Positions 1 to 11,028 of a stretch of DNA of 16,998 bases are shown one piece after another; position 1 is the stretch's first letter; each line of letters starts with the position of its first letter. The position numbers and the translations under genes are program-made. The notes beneath the pieces were generated by a model, which worked only from the letters and a program-made list of their open reading frames with translations, searched no databases and was not told the DNA's origin. The stretch comes from Chrysomallon squamiferum (Eukaryota > Mollusca > Gastropoda > Neomphalida > Peltospiridae), in NCBI GenBank assembly GCA_012295275.1, contig CM022677.1:6287282-6304279 (forward strand), given 5' to 3'.

Positions 1-281
<281 letters not shown>

Positions 282-534
282 CGATACTGGTAAATATGAG
301 TAAGAACATCTTACTGGTTTGTAAAGTTGAATAATCAGCGAGATCAATGTCATCCACATTGTTATCTGTAATATTACAACAACCACAACTAAAACAACAA
401 CAACAGTAATACTAATGATGAAAATAATTATGATGTGGATAATAATAAAAATAATGATTACACCAATAGGATGAAGAATGTGACAATCAAAATAATGATG
501 GAAAATAGGATTAGTATAAGAAGTTAGAAACAAA

Positions 535-648
<114 letters not shown>

Positions 649-855
649 GAAATATTTGACCTGTGTTTAGTTCTTCGTGGACTGGTCTGTGTTGTGTCTC
701 GCTGTCTAACTGTCCTGTATCACAAAAACAAACGTTATTGAAAAATTGAAGACAAAATAGAAGATAAGAAAGAACTGCAAAAATAATAAAAATAATTATT
801 AAATAGAATTATAAAATAAGTAAATATTGCTAATTATTTTCATTACCAGATATCG

Positions 856-1001
856 TCATTGTTTCTTACTTTCGTTATCCTCTGATTTCCTCCTCTTTCT
901 CATTACACAGACTACAACGACGATGATCAGGATGATGACACCCAATACTGCAATAACAATGTAGACAGACATCTTGTCAAATTTAGACTCGGTATGTTCT
1001 T
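856..1001 (-). CDS. Terminal exon: transmembrane helix and tail
   Basis: Starts after a TTTCTAG acceptor and uses two bases to complete the codon left by the Ig3 exon, giving Glu. Translation begins EEHTESKFDKMSV, followed by about 20 hydrophobic residues (YIVIAVLG, then VIILIIVVVVCV). The tail is MRKRRKSEDNESKKQ and ends at TGA (856-858). The run of Arg/Lys right after the helix is the positive-inside stop-transfer signal of a type I membrane protein. The tail has no tyrosine, so it has no ITAM or ITIM. This exon is fully open, unlike the three Ig exons. A donor-like GAAA|GTAAGA lies six codons before the stop and would also leave phase 1, so a longer alternative tail is possible. 146 bp. 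Confidence 0.85.
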
Positions 1002-1775
1002 CTAGAAACATAAATATGCATTAATTTAAATACGTAAACTGAATATACAAAGAAACATGCGTATATACATGCATGCATATATACGTACATACATACATAC
1101 AGACACACATATACACACGTACATATATCCATACATAGATACAAAAAGAATACGAACATAAATAAATAAATAAATTAATTAATTGATACAATTAATTGCG
1201 AAGTGAAAATAATGTTTTTATCGATGTAGACTGGGATATCTTAAACAGTCTTTCATGTATTTCAGTATAAAGGTCATTCTTTGGGTAATACGAAAGTGAT
1301 GTAACAGAAAATTTAGGTTGCAATTCTCTTTAAATAAAGTGATGTGATTACTGATGACGGCGGTACTGAAATTAAACAAAGAAATTAAACATTGCTAACA
1401 TTCTGCTCAGCAAACTTTTGAATTCAACCAGGACACTCGGTGTAAGGCTCCGGTAGTTTAAAGTAAGAAATACTAATAAAGAAGCACCCACCCCACCAAA
1501 AAGTACACCAATCATACAAACAAAACCAACTAACTTTCTATAATGTACTATACTTGCTGCACTGTAACTGTTAGTTCATCACCATTCCCACACGCATGTA
1601 AACAAACAAACTTACCACGCTCACAAACACAAAACTCAAGTATATTTCCATGAACTGAAATCAGTTGTGTGGTTAAAACATCACAATCATTTCATAAATA
1701 ATATAATTACATAGGACTTACAATAAACTACATAATAAATAAATAATAATGTATCAAAAAGAACACGAGACTTAC
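1002..1775 (-). other. Intron between Ig3 and tail exon
   Basis: AT-rich intron bounded by GTAAGT on the Ig3 side and TTTCTAG on the tail side. It contains short ATAC/GTAC and AAAT runs around 1060-1190. I see no further exon. Confidence 0.75.
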
Positions 1776-2072
1776 CTTCACTAATAACAGCCAGTTTTCC
1801 AAGCTGCTCAGTGATTCTGTTCAAACCAATGACATTGTTAGTCACAGCGCACACGTACGTTCCAGAATCTCTGTAACTGTACTGATGGATGGACAGGACA
1901 TATCTGTTTGGTGACACAAACTGTCCATCAAGTTCTCTGATTTTCTCACCTCTCCAGATGTGAGTGAATTTCGAGAAGTGGTAATCTGCAGGGCGACCTT
2001 CTGCTTCACATCATATTTGTAGAGTTTTGTTCTTTGTGTAGAAGTGTGCGGACATTCTTACTGTTGGTGCGT
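1776..2072 (-). pseudogene. Ig3 exon with in-frame TGA
   Basis: A 297-bp symmetric phase 1-1 exon. The acceptor is TTTACGTAG and the donor is GAAG|GTAAGT. The frame starts APTVRMSAHFYTKNKTLQI, meets TGA at 2011-2013, then continues with CEAEGRPADYHF. It has the Ig core: first Cys in CEAEGRPA, Trp in THIWRGEK, and the hallmark D-S-G-T-Y-V-C (I-set/V-set strand F), then AVTNNVIG and a final strand ending KLAVISE. One N-glycosylation motif (NKT) is present. The stop sits exactly where one residue precedes the first Ig cysteine; CGA to TGA, a CpG transition, is the simplest origin. The remainder of the frame is open, so the lesion is recent or is an assembly or allelic error. Confidence 0.82.
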
Positions 2073-2218
2073 CTACGTAAAGTAAGAATTAATAGAATAT
2101 TGACTGCAAGTGTATAACTCTTGACACGACCTTTTTAAAACGTCTCCTCGAATTGGGACGCCCGAGTCGTAACCTTTTATTACTGGTTTTTCTTGAGGTA
2201 CATCTTATATTAATAATA

Positions 2219-2221
<3 letters not shown>

Positions 2222-2305
<84 letters not shown>

Positions 2306-2345
2306 CAGAAGAAGAAGAAAAAGAACAACAACAACAACAAAAAGA
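2222..2345. repeat. (ACA)n-(AAT)n-(GAA)-like triplet array
   Basis: About 16 ACA units run straight into about 10 AAT units, then irregular AGA/ACA units. Its translations give poly-Asn or poly-Ile/Val, which are artefacts. It lies inside the Ig2-Ig3 intron. Confidence 0.97.
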
Positions 2346-2511
2346 AAGAAGAAAAAGACAGGATCGACAAAATCTTCTACTTTCTTTTCTTTTTCATGTA
2401 AATCAAGGCGCATAATATATTTAATTAATGCTAAATATTTCTTTGTCAGTACAGACCATAACTTTTGTTTAGAACAAGTGTTTTTATGATGAATTTAAAC
2501 TCCAGTTAAGA

Positions 2512-2540
2512 CAGAGAGAGAGCGAGAGAGAGAGGTAGAT

Positions 2541-2626
<86 letters not shown>
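2512..2626. repeat. (GA)n microsatellite
   Basis: A GA array with a few interruptions (GCGA, GGTAGATA, GACA) at its left end that becomes perfect to the right. It is intronic. Confidence 0.97.
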
Positions 2627-2628
<2 letters not shown>

Positions 2629-3303
2629 ATGGATAATGAAGAAAGTCAATCTGATCATACAAAAAGAAGTATATCTGAATAAATTCGTTGCATTAAGAAA
2701 ATAAATAAATAATTACACACACACGCACACACACACAGACACATAATTATAAGTATTGTGAAAATTCGAAAAGTAGAGATATTCTGTGATATCAATCATA
2801 GACGTCAAATAAACTGTGAACTGCATGCATTATTCTGCTAAATGAAATGTAATTTATTAAGATATATTTTAAAACATGTCCTTTCGCTCCAAATCACACT
2901 TGAAATATTTTCTTCTTAAAGTGTATAGATAAATTGCAGTTTATGTAAGAATGTCATTGAACGAAAAATAACTGTAAATTATGAAAGTTTTGATAACAAG
3001 TACTTCATTGTGAGTTAAGAAAAAGGTATGAGATAAAAAAAAAAAATTCTCATTATCCTCGTTTTCCTGGTTTAAAAAAAAAAAAAGTGTTCACATATAT
3101 CGTATAATTATCACGTGCCAGTATATTCAGAAATTACATCAGCTTCGTGTAGTATCATTCAGCTCTGTCTTGTCTGGCCACGTGAATATTTTTGACGATT
3201 TTCTCGAATATCATGATAGCATTTTTTCAGACTTTCTTTACTAAATCATACAATACTGACAGCAACACATACATACCCGCAATTCAAAACAAATCATACT
3301 CAC

Positions 3304-3627
3304 ACAGTAAGTTAAGTTCAATACTTGACGTCACTGGATGAAATCCCGAGAATGTTTTGTTTTTTACTTGACATGTAATAACGTCACCATCTTGATACCA
3401 CACAGGTTTAATAATGAGATATTGACTGTAAACATGACCTCCATTCTCTTGTGTAGAAATTGTATTTCCAACGTCGTCAGTTATTTCAGTTTTACTTGTT
3501 TCGTTCATCCATTTGAAAGTCACATTAACTTTAGAAACAGTAGTTTTACAAATCAGTTTCAAAGTTTAGTTTCCATCAGCAGGGAAGTGAAGTTGATTTC
3601 CACTAACAGAAACACTCGCTGGCCCAA
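3304..3627 (-). pseudogene. Ig2 exon with in-frame TAA
   Basis: A 324-bp symmetric phase 1-1 exon. The acceptor is TTTGTTTTCAG and the donor ACTGT|GTGAGT. The frame reads GPASVSVSGNQLHFPADGN, meets TAA at 3566-3568, then TLKLICKTTVSKVNVTFKW. The Ig core is visible: Cys in LIC, Trp in FKW, and the second Cys in DGDVITCQVKN, with the last strand ending SSIELNLL. Three N-glycosylation motifs occur (NVT, NET, NKT). The paralogous Ig1 has K-N-T at the stop position, so the lost residue was probably Gln (CAA) or Lys (AAA). The stop falls a few residues before the first cysteine, so any product would lack this domain and the membrane anchor unless the exon is skipped. Skipping would preserve the frame. 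Confidence 0.82.
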
Positions 3628-4027
<400 letters not shown>

Positions 4028-4415
4028 ATATTAAATCCAGTTTGATGCTGCTGGTTATTGCTACGGAATCAGACACATTGATGTTTTGGCAAGACATCTC
4101 ACTGTGTTGCCATCTTGAAAGCACATGGTTGTGGTCGTCATCGCCTGACTGTAGGTGTAGCCGTTGTCGTTCAGTTTAGTGATGACGTTCTCAGGCTGAG
4201 TTAAAGCCTGCACTTTTCCTGTTCTGTTTATCTCAACCCACGTGAAGACAACCACACAGTTTGTGACGTTTGCCTGACAAACGAGTCTCAGTGTGTTCTT
4301 TCCGTCAGCTGCAAACTGAGGATAATTTCCAATCAAAAGACACAAAACACAAATAATCAGAGCCACAGAAACCAGACAACACAGGAACGTTGAAACAGCG
4401 AGGAACAATGGCTGC
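4028..4415 (-). pseudogene. Leader plus Ig1 exon with frameshift
   Basis: The donor is clear (TTTAATAT|GTAAGT, phase 1). The upstream edge is uncertain; the best acceptor is TTTCTGTCTAG just before 4415. The frame starts QPLFLAVSTFLCCLVSV, a long hydrophobic stretch that could be a signal peptide or signal anchor, then GNYPQFAADGKNTLRLVC, FTWVEINRTG, NGYTYSQ and FQDGNTVRCLAK. Just after the second Ig cysteine the frame fails at the AAAA run at 4084-4087. A shift there restores INVSDSVAITSSIKLDLI, which matches the Ig2 end (TSSIELNLL). Losing one A from an A5 run explains it. There is no in-frame ATG in this open frame, so the start codon must be in an unseen exon or is lost. N-glycosylation motifs: NVT, NRT. 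The hydrophobic stretch replaces the N-terminal strand region seen in Ig2. Confidence 0.72.
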
Positions 4416-4462
4416 CTAGACAGAAATATTTCTCTCTTGTCTCTTGGAAAATAAATGAACAA

Positions 4463-4975
<513 letters not shown>

Positions 4976-5072
4976 ACTGAGCCACAGAAAGGCACTTGAC
5001 TGTTAAGTGCTTTATTTTATTGTTTTCCATGTTTATGACAGGTCAGACAGGCATTTCTCATTAGTGAACAGT

Positions 5073-5930
<858 letters not shown>

Positions 5931-6540
5931 AACGTATCGTTACTTTGTGGCTCCATTTTGTCAAATGATCTCATGAAAATAATTCTACGGTCAGTCAGCG
6001 GACTGCCGTTATTTGAGTCAAATTCTTTGTTTTACTGTTGAGATTAGAGTTGACAATAAACACAGTTCTTCTAAACTTGTATACAAATTAAAGTAATTGA
6101 GATTTTCATCAGAAGTGACATAATTACATGAGCACAGTCTCTATTCAGTATTTTGTTAATAACCCTGTTACATTAGAAAGAGAACAACGAATTATAGGAG
6201 TAGATGTTTAATGTGATGTCTGTGACAGTAGCTTAACTTTAGAAAGTTTGATACGTTGCCAATTTCTTTTAGGCTGCTCTGCCATTACGATGAATTCAAT
6301 AAAAGAAAACAAAATGTGCAACCCACGTATTTAAGCAGAATTCTGAATGAGTTAATTCACTTAGATACTAATACATTGATAACAATCTTGTGCATAGTGA
6401 TTACAAGAAGCCTGACGTCATTGTTTTGTTAAGAATTAAAAAATTGAGATCATTTCATCTTGAGCGCGCGGTAGCCTGTTTACCTTCAAAGTGACGTCAT
6501 TAACTATGAAGTGACGTACTTGAAAAATTGTCTGCTGTTT
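5931..6540. other. Complex intergenic DNA between two divergent Ig loci
   Basis: Non-repetitive sequence with less biased composition than its surroundings and no coding frame I can support. It ends in a short GC-rich patch (GAGCGCGCGGTAGCC) followed by CRE-like sites, so a promoter or enhancer is possible. Confidence 0.35.
6413..6519. promoter_or_regulatory. Cluster of CRE-like sites
   Basis: Full TGACGTCA palindromes occur at 6413-6420 and 6492-6499, and a near match TGACGTAC at 6512-6519. The last two share the AAGTGACGT context and are spaced 20 bp apart, about two helical turns. TGACGTCA is the known CREB/ATF core. Function here is inference. Confidence 0.35.
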
Positions 6541-6556
6541 CTGAAAAAGATAATTT

Positions 6557-6587
6557 TGTGTGTATGTATGTTTGTATGTGTGTATGT

Positions 6588-6619
<32 letters not shown>

Positions 6620-6620
6620 T
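6557..6620. repeat. (TG)n microsatellite
   Basis: TGTATG units become perfect TG towards the right. Its Val-Cys open frame is an artefact. Confidence 0.95.
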
Positions 6621-6798
6621 CTGTATCTTCCTCTTTATCTTATCATTATTTGGTGGATTATTTGGTGCCTTACTTGTTGAGTGGTTACGATTATAAAATA
6701 TTTATGTAATATTCACCGAAAAGTATTTTGATTATTAATATTATTTGTGTATCGTTTTTCATTGATACAATTCAAAAGACACGATACTCGCCAGTTCA

Positions 6799-6998
6799 NN
6801 NNNNNNNNNNNNNNNNNNNNNNNNNNNNNNNNNNNNNNNNNNNNNNNNNNNNNNNNNNNNNNNNNNNNNNNNNNNNNNNNNNNNNNNNNNNNNNNNNNNN
6901 NNNNNNNNNNNNNNNNNNNNNNNNNNNNNNNNNNNNNNNNNNNNNNNNNNNNNNNNNNNNNNNNNNNNNNNNNNNNNNNNNNNNNNNNNNNNNNNNNN
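6799..6998. other. Assembly gap, 200 N
   Basis: Exactly 200 N. A round number is typical of an arbitrary scaffold spacer, so the real distance and even the join are unknown. Open frames across it are meaningless. Confidence 0.98.
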
Positions 6999-7000
6999 GA

Positions 7001-7072
7001 GTAGTGCACATGTGCAAAGAGTCTCTGAAGACACTGCCAGAACTGGCTCATATAACATTTGCCCAAACCTAA
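7001..7072 (+). pseudogene. Short coding-like fragment at gap edge
   Basis: Reads VVHMCKESLKTLPELAHITF and then AQT to a TAA. The composition is protein-like rather than AT-rich. It is cut by the gap, so no domain can be named. The L-P-E-L-A piece could belong to the linker of a MULE transposase, but this is a weak guess. Confidence 0.25.
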
Positions 7073-7138
7073 ATGCCAGACTGAAAAGACCAATGCAGGA
7101 ATGCACCTCACAGACTGCAGGCATAGAACATTTATTTG

Positions 7139-7456
7139 TGTGCTTTTCACAACAGACATTTTGTAGTATTAATGACAGTGTTTGTGTGCTTTTCACAACA
7201 GACATTTTGTAGTATTAATGACAGTGTTTGTGTGCTTTTCACAACAGACATTTTTGTATTAATGACAGTGTTTGTGTGTTTTCTACAACAGACATTTCTC
7301 TAGGCATTAATGACAGTGTTTGTGTGTCTTTCAGACATTTCAGGTATTAATGACAGTGTTTGTGTAGGTAACAACAGACATTTTGTGATTAATGGACAGT
7401 GTTTGTGTGTTTCTCAAATAGACATTTTGTAGTATTAATGACAGTGTTTGTGTGTA
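7139..7456 (+). repeat. Minisatellite, about 45 bp x 7
   Basis: Seven units start at 7141, 7187, 7233, 7277, 7325, 7363 and 7408. Unit length is 44-48 bp, with one shortened copy of 38 bp. The most conserved core is ATTAATGACAGTGTTTGTGT. Most units also carry a pyrimidine-rich stretch ending in CAG (CTTTTCACAACAG). The first two are identical; later ones have diverged. Confidence 0.93.
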
Positions 7457-7812
7457 ACTAAAAAATCTACTTTGTTGTCTTGTGATGAGTTCTGTAAACC
7501 AGCAAGAAAGAAAAAAAAAAAAAAACAGATACAAATAAACACATAAACCAAATGGAACAAATATCAAAATGACATGGCAAACTGATGAAATTGTATACAA
7601 ATATAGTAAAACAATAAAATTCAAACAACCATTATAATATATAATTTACACTGTGTATAATAAGTTCACAGCAGTAAAATATCAGTTGAGATATAATTTA
7701 TCATAATATGGTATGTGATATATTTTGAAATTTTATCATTTACTAAAAATATTTTGTTGTGTTTTACTATTCATTTTTATAATGATTATCACAAGTAAAA
7801 CTGTCTTTTTAG
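7457..7812. other. AT-rich DNA, no gene seen
   Basis: Contains an A16 run near 7509 and AT-rich sequence ending in a pyrimidine-rich acceptor-like CTGTCTTTTTAG. Minus-strand open frames here are low-complexity. Confidence 0.5.
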
Positions 7813-7946
7813 AAAGCTTTTCAAAGTTAAAAGTGAAGATCTTGATACCTCAAAAGTCTACGGGATCTCCCCATTAGCTATCCTGACAAACATCTGTGAT
7901 AAGATAGTGTTAAATGTTCCATCAGGCAGTGGACTTTTGAACATAT
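7813..7946 (+). pseudogene. Unrecognised exon-like segment
   Basis: 44 open codons lie between a good acceptor (CTGTCTTTTTAG) and a strong donor (ATAT|GTAAGT). The peptide begins KLFKVKSEDLDTSKVYGISP, continues LAILTNICDKIVLNVPSGSG and ends LLNI. The phase is 2 at entry and 1 at exit. The composition is clearly protein-like against an AT-rich background. I do not recognise the family. It lies upstream of the split Ig domain on the same strand and could be an upstream exon of that gene or part of the MULE element. Confidence 0.4.
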
Positions 7947-8920
7947 GTAAGTCTTTTCAAGTTGTAGTAAATTTATTTTATTTTAATACATGTAGGACAT
8001 AAAATGTGTGTTAAATGAACACATGCCATGTTTGATCACAGAAGAAGATATCACACACAAATAATATTTACCAATTTGATATTTTAAACACTTTTATGAA
8101 TCTGATAACTCCTTTCTACATGTGTACACTATGTCTTCTCACTCATTTCCGATCCTCATCTTCCAAATGGTGGAATATTATTTAATCTAAATTCCATTCC
8201 TTCAACTTCCCTTTTAATGTCAAAGCTTTTATCACCCAACAGACCAAAACCTTATTTAGATAACCATATTCTGATTTAATATTGCATGGATTATGTTGTT
8301 CACATACTGTTACTTTTACTTCCCAGTTTAAAGGAATACAAAGCAAATATGATAAAATGTTCTGTCATAGACACAGCTTACAAAACACATGTAGTAAAAC
8401 ATAAACAAACCCCTAAGTAAGTCACATTCATTCATGAGAGGGTTTTACATTACATTATAAATTGTTTTATAAATGTATATGTGATACAAATAAAAGTATA
8501 TATAAACAATTTTTTTCCATATTTTAATATTTTCTTTCCTATATTTGTAACTGGATAAAAGGATAGTATTTATATGTATCCTGTAACAATGGGTTGGTCA
8601 GTATTACTTGAAGACCAAATTCACTATATTCCATTTTATATTTATGTGAATTTTAAACAATAAGTATTGTTTTAGATATTTCTTGTTGATTTATAATCCC
8701 AGGATTAGAAAATGGAATCAATCATATCAGGGAATCTGCTGATGTTAATGTGTTTCTATGAGAGAGAAAACAGAAGCCTGTCACAAAAACAACTCAAATT
8801 TAAGAAGAAAACTGCAAAAGTGAAGTTAATTGTTTTTGGTTAAATATTACTTTCCACACTTTGTACTTAGAACTGAAGAATTTCTTTAAATGATTCATTG
8901 ATCAACTATTTTATCTACAG
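7947..8920. other. AT-rich DNA, probable intron
   Basis: No supported exon. A 40-codon open frame from an ATG near 8712 is Lys-rich and lacks splice signals. The right end is an acceptor-like TTTTATCTACAG. Confidence 0.45.
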
Positions 8921-8976
8921 CACCATCCCCCATCAATGGGATATTTTTGGAGAGTAAAAATACCTTAAAATGTCAT
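8921..8976 (+). pseudogene. Ig-domain N-terminal fragment
   Basis: Follows the acceptor TTTTATCTACAG in phase 1, the same phase as the left-hand Ig exons. It reads PSPINGIFLESKNTLKCH and then TGA. N-T-L-K-C matches the strand B signature of the left locus (K-N-T-L-R-L-V-C and T-L-K-L-I-C). The rest of the domain is absent here. The C-terminal half occurs at 10820-11028, after the MULE remnant. Confidence 0.42.
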
Positions 8977-9261
8977 TGATGTTACTGTCTGTGTTCAAGT
9001 GCTCTTGTTTTATAATTAAAGCTACATTATTTTTGTATTTTCTTTATTTAACTTAAGTTAGCATCATGAAGTTACAAAGGAAAAAAAAGACAACACAACC
9101 TAGAAACCTTTCCAGTTTAATAAAATACCTTAATCCAATGTTTAAATTAATTTCATGTTGAAGAAACAAATCCATTTGTCCATTGAAATGTTTCCATGTT
9201 ATCACTGAATTTGTTTTTATTCTTAATATTTTAATTCTCTTTTTTATTTGTAGGATTCTAG
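8977..9261. other. AT-rich DNA between Ig fragment and MULE-side segment
   Basis: No coding frame supported. It ends in a pyrimidine-rich TTTTTTATTTGTAG acceptor-like sequence and a second CTAG eight bases on. Confidence 0.45.
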
Positions 9262-9371
9262 GAACTCAGAAGTCAGGTAAATGAAACTGTTGCTTATATG
9301 GACATCCCTGGAAACCCTCTTGGTCTTTTCAAAGATGTCACAGAAAGATCTCTGGCCTTGTTAATGGAAAT
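9262..9371 (+). pseudogene. Exon-like segment, possible MULE linker
   Basis: 36 open codons plus two bases: ELRSQVNETVAYMDIPGNP, LGLFKDVTERSLALLMEM. It runs from CTAG to GAAAT|GTGAGT. Joining to the next segment across a 566-bp GTGAGT...ACAG intron is phase-consistent (phase 2) and gives Met-Tyr. In MULE proteins an extended helical linker precedes the transposase domain, so this may be that linker. I cannot identify it by motif. Using the first acceptor (after 9253) instead would add an in-frame TAG. Confidence 0.4.
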
Positions 9372-9937
9372 GTGAGTGGATTTCCTAGAAATGTTGTTAT
9401 GTGTTTCTAATTCTGCAGCAAATTTAGTTGTGATAGTTCCCTGTATTACATCTCTTTCAGGGAATGATATTTCATTTAATCAGAAATAAAAGGTTTAATG
9501 TTTTAATTAAAAATATATTTTTTCAATTCTTTCTGTCATTTTGCAACAATGTAAATAAAATGATATAAAAGGTTGTGACTTATAATGATGACTAGAAAAT
9601 TACTAGCAACCTTACTGAATACTTTCATTATGTTGTTTTGATAACCATACAAATGCAAACTTTACTTCTGTGAATGAACTGTTTTATATTCTTAAACAAC
9701 AACAAAAAAAAATCCACACATTTATTTAAGTATTTTATTAACTTGTAATGGTAATGGATGCACTATTTATTACTAGAAACAAAATCAACGAAATAATAAT
9801 ATATTTCTTTATTTCTTTATTTATTTATTTATTTATTTCTTTATGTATATTTTTTGTTTGTTTGATGAAATTAATAAATTGTAAATTATTTCAAAATTAT
9901 GAACATCTTGTACAGGTAGCAGTTCTGTATTTGACAG
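9372..9937 (+). other. Candidate intron
   Basis: 566 bp, AT-rich, GTGAGT to TTTGACAG. It contains TTTA/TTTC repeats at 9808-9842. The plus-strand open frame that crosses it (from 9748) is AT-driven and not supported as protein. Confidence 0.4.
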
Positions 9938-10323
9938 GTACAATCTCCATGGAGACCAGTACACTCAGACTGGTGAACTAAGAAAAAGGGAGGTAATTCA
10001 TCGTATCACATTGCAGCAGGTGTTAAGAGTCTGTGATATGAAACACTGGTTTTACACTCTTCATGCAGAATTCCAGGACATCACATACCCTCTTCTTTAC
10101 ATGTTCCTTCCAAACAAGACTCAAGCTACTTATGTCTCAGTTTTTCAACTCTTGAAGATTGAAGCAGAAAAAAACTTCAGTTTGAAGCCACAGATTATCT
10201 AGACCGACTTTGAGAAAGCTGTCTCCAGTGCAGCAGTGAAAGAGTTCAAGGAGATGTTTTTTCAGCAGTGTCCAAGCTCTGTGGAGGAAGATTCAGCATA
10301 TTGGTCATACAAAGAAGATTCTG
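9938..10323 (+). pseudogene. MULE-type transposase remnant
   Basis: The frame opens YNLHGDQYTQTGELRKRE, passes VLRVCDMKHW, and then reads FYTLHAEFQDITYPLLYMFL with PNKTQATY and VFQLLK. The Y-T-L-H ... P-L-x-Y-x-x-L-P-N-K-T-x-x-T-Y block is the recognisable core of the MULE transposase domain (Mutator-like DNA transposons; DDE nuclease). After it, an in-frame TAG (10200-10202) interrupts I-I-x-T-D-F-E-K-A, which holds the second catalytic Asp region. The segment that should lie between the Trp and F-Y-T-L-H (usually D-G-T-F with the first catalytic Asp) is missing, and no C-x-F-H block follows. The frame ends at a later TAG (10353), or at a donor-like TCTG|GTAACA. It is a dead element. Confidence 0.72.
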
Positions 10324-10355
10324 GTAACAGTAGTGTAAGATTTAGAATCATCTAG

Positions 10356-10819
10356 TTAAAGTTCTTAGTGATTAGGTAAAAGAAAATGAGTAGTAATATA
10401 CTGACAGATTAGTCTTCAAGTTTGTTTTCATTAATATATATTCTATAAAATGTTTAATGTCTTCAGTTATTTTACACCTAATATCAAACTATATTATAGT
10501 ATAAATTTTAAAAACAATCAAATTAGTTTGTTTTATTTTTATTTACTGTTTTATTTGTTTTATGTTCATTTAAAATTATTTTTCTGAGGCTTTAGGTTTT
10601 AGATTAAAATCAACTATTATAGTAATAATTATATTAATTCACACAGCAGGAAAACTATATTCATATGGGTGAAAATACTGTTTATTAATGTTTAATATCT
10701 TTTTATTTTATTTTATTTTATAATTAATTTTTAATTTAATCAACATCATTTTTTAGTTTTTGTTGTAGAGTTAATAATGGTTAATGACATTTAGTCAAAA
10801 ATATTTTTATTTATTACAG
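10356..10819. other. AT-rich DNA, no gene seen
   Basis: Long T and TTTTA runs, ending in acceptor-like TTTATTTATTACAG. Confidence 0.5.
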
Positions 10820-11028
10820 GGATTCTTGAAAGGAACTGGTTGATAATGGAGTTATTGAAACTGTGTTCAAGTCTGTTTCAGGAATGTTTGATTTGACGTC
10901 TGCTCTAAATTCCTATCACAGACAGAAACCAGCCTGAATCCATCCCCAGAGATGTTGCTGTGTTCTGCTGGGTTGCTTCCAACACATTCAAGTCCACAAA
11001 CAGAGTTCAGCAGCTGCAGTTGTCAGTG
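10820..11028 (+). pseudogene. Ig-domain C-terminal fragment
   Basis: After an acceptor (TTATTACAG) three frames carry successive pieces: GFLKGTG, then DNGVIETVFKSVSGMFDLTS, then RNQPESIPRDVAVFCWVASN with TFKSTNRVQQLQLSV. The D-V-A-V-F-C-x-V-A-S-N block is a strand F Ig signature (second Ig cysteine followed by V-A-x-N), and Q-Q-L-Q-L-S-V is strand G. Two frameshifts (one near 10841-10850, one near 10905-10920) and two in-frame stops make it non-functional. It ends at a plausible donor, TCAGTG|GTAATA, whose flanks start the 77-bp array. Strands A to C are missing here and may be the fragment at 8921-8976. Confidence 0.62.

Larger units (their letters stand above)
2073..3303 (-). other. Intron between Ig2 and Ig3
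   Basis: Intron bounded by GTGAGT at the Ig2 end and GTAG at the Ig3 end. It holds the ACA/AAT triplet array and a GA array, plus AT-rich DNA. No additional exon with both splice sites was found. Confidence 0.7.

Noticed and set aside
2089-2413. Poly-Asn and poly-Val/Ile/Leu open frames
   Set aside because: Produced by the ACA/AAT triplet array within an intron.
6713-7205. Open frames of 85-148 codons across the gap
   Set aside because: They run through 200 unknown bases, and their ends are AT-rich or minisatellite sequence.
8712-8850. Small plus-strand ORF starting ATG GAA TCA
   Set aside because: About 40 codons, Lys-rich at the end, no splice sites or recognisable motif; expected by chance.
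9748-9981. 77-codon plus-strand ORF
   Set aside because: Mostly TTTA repeat translation, in a different frame from the MULE frame it overlaps.
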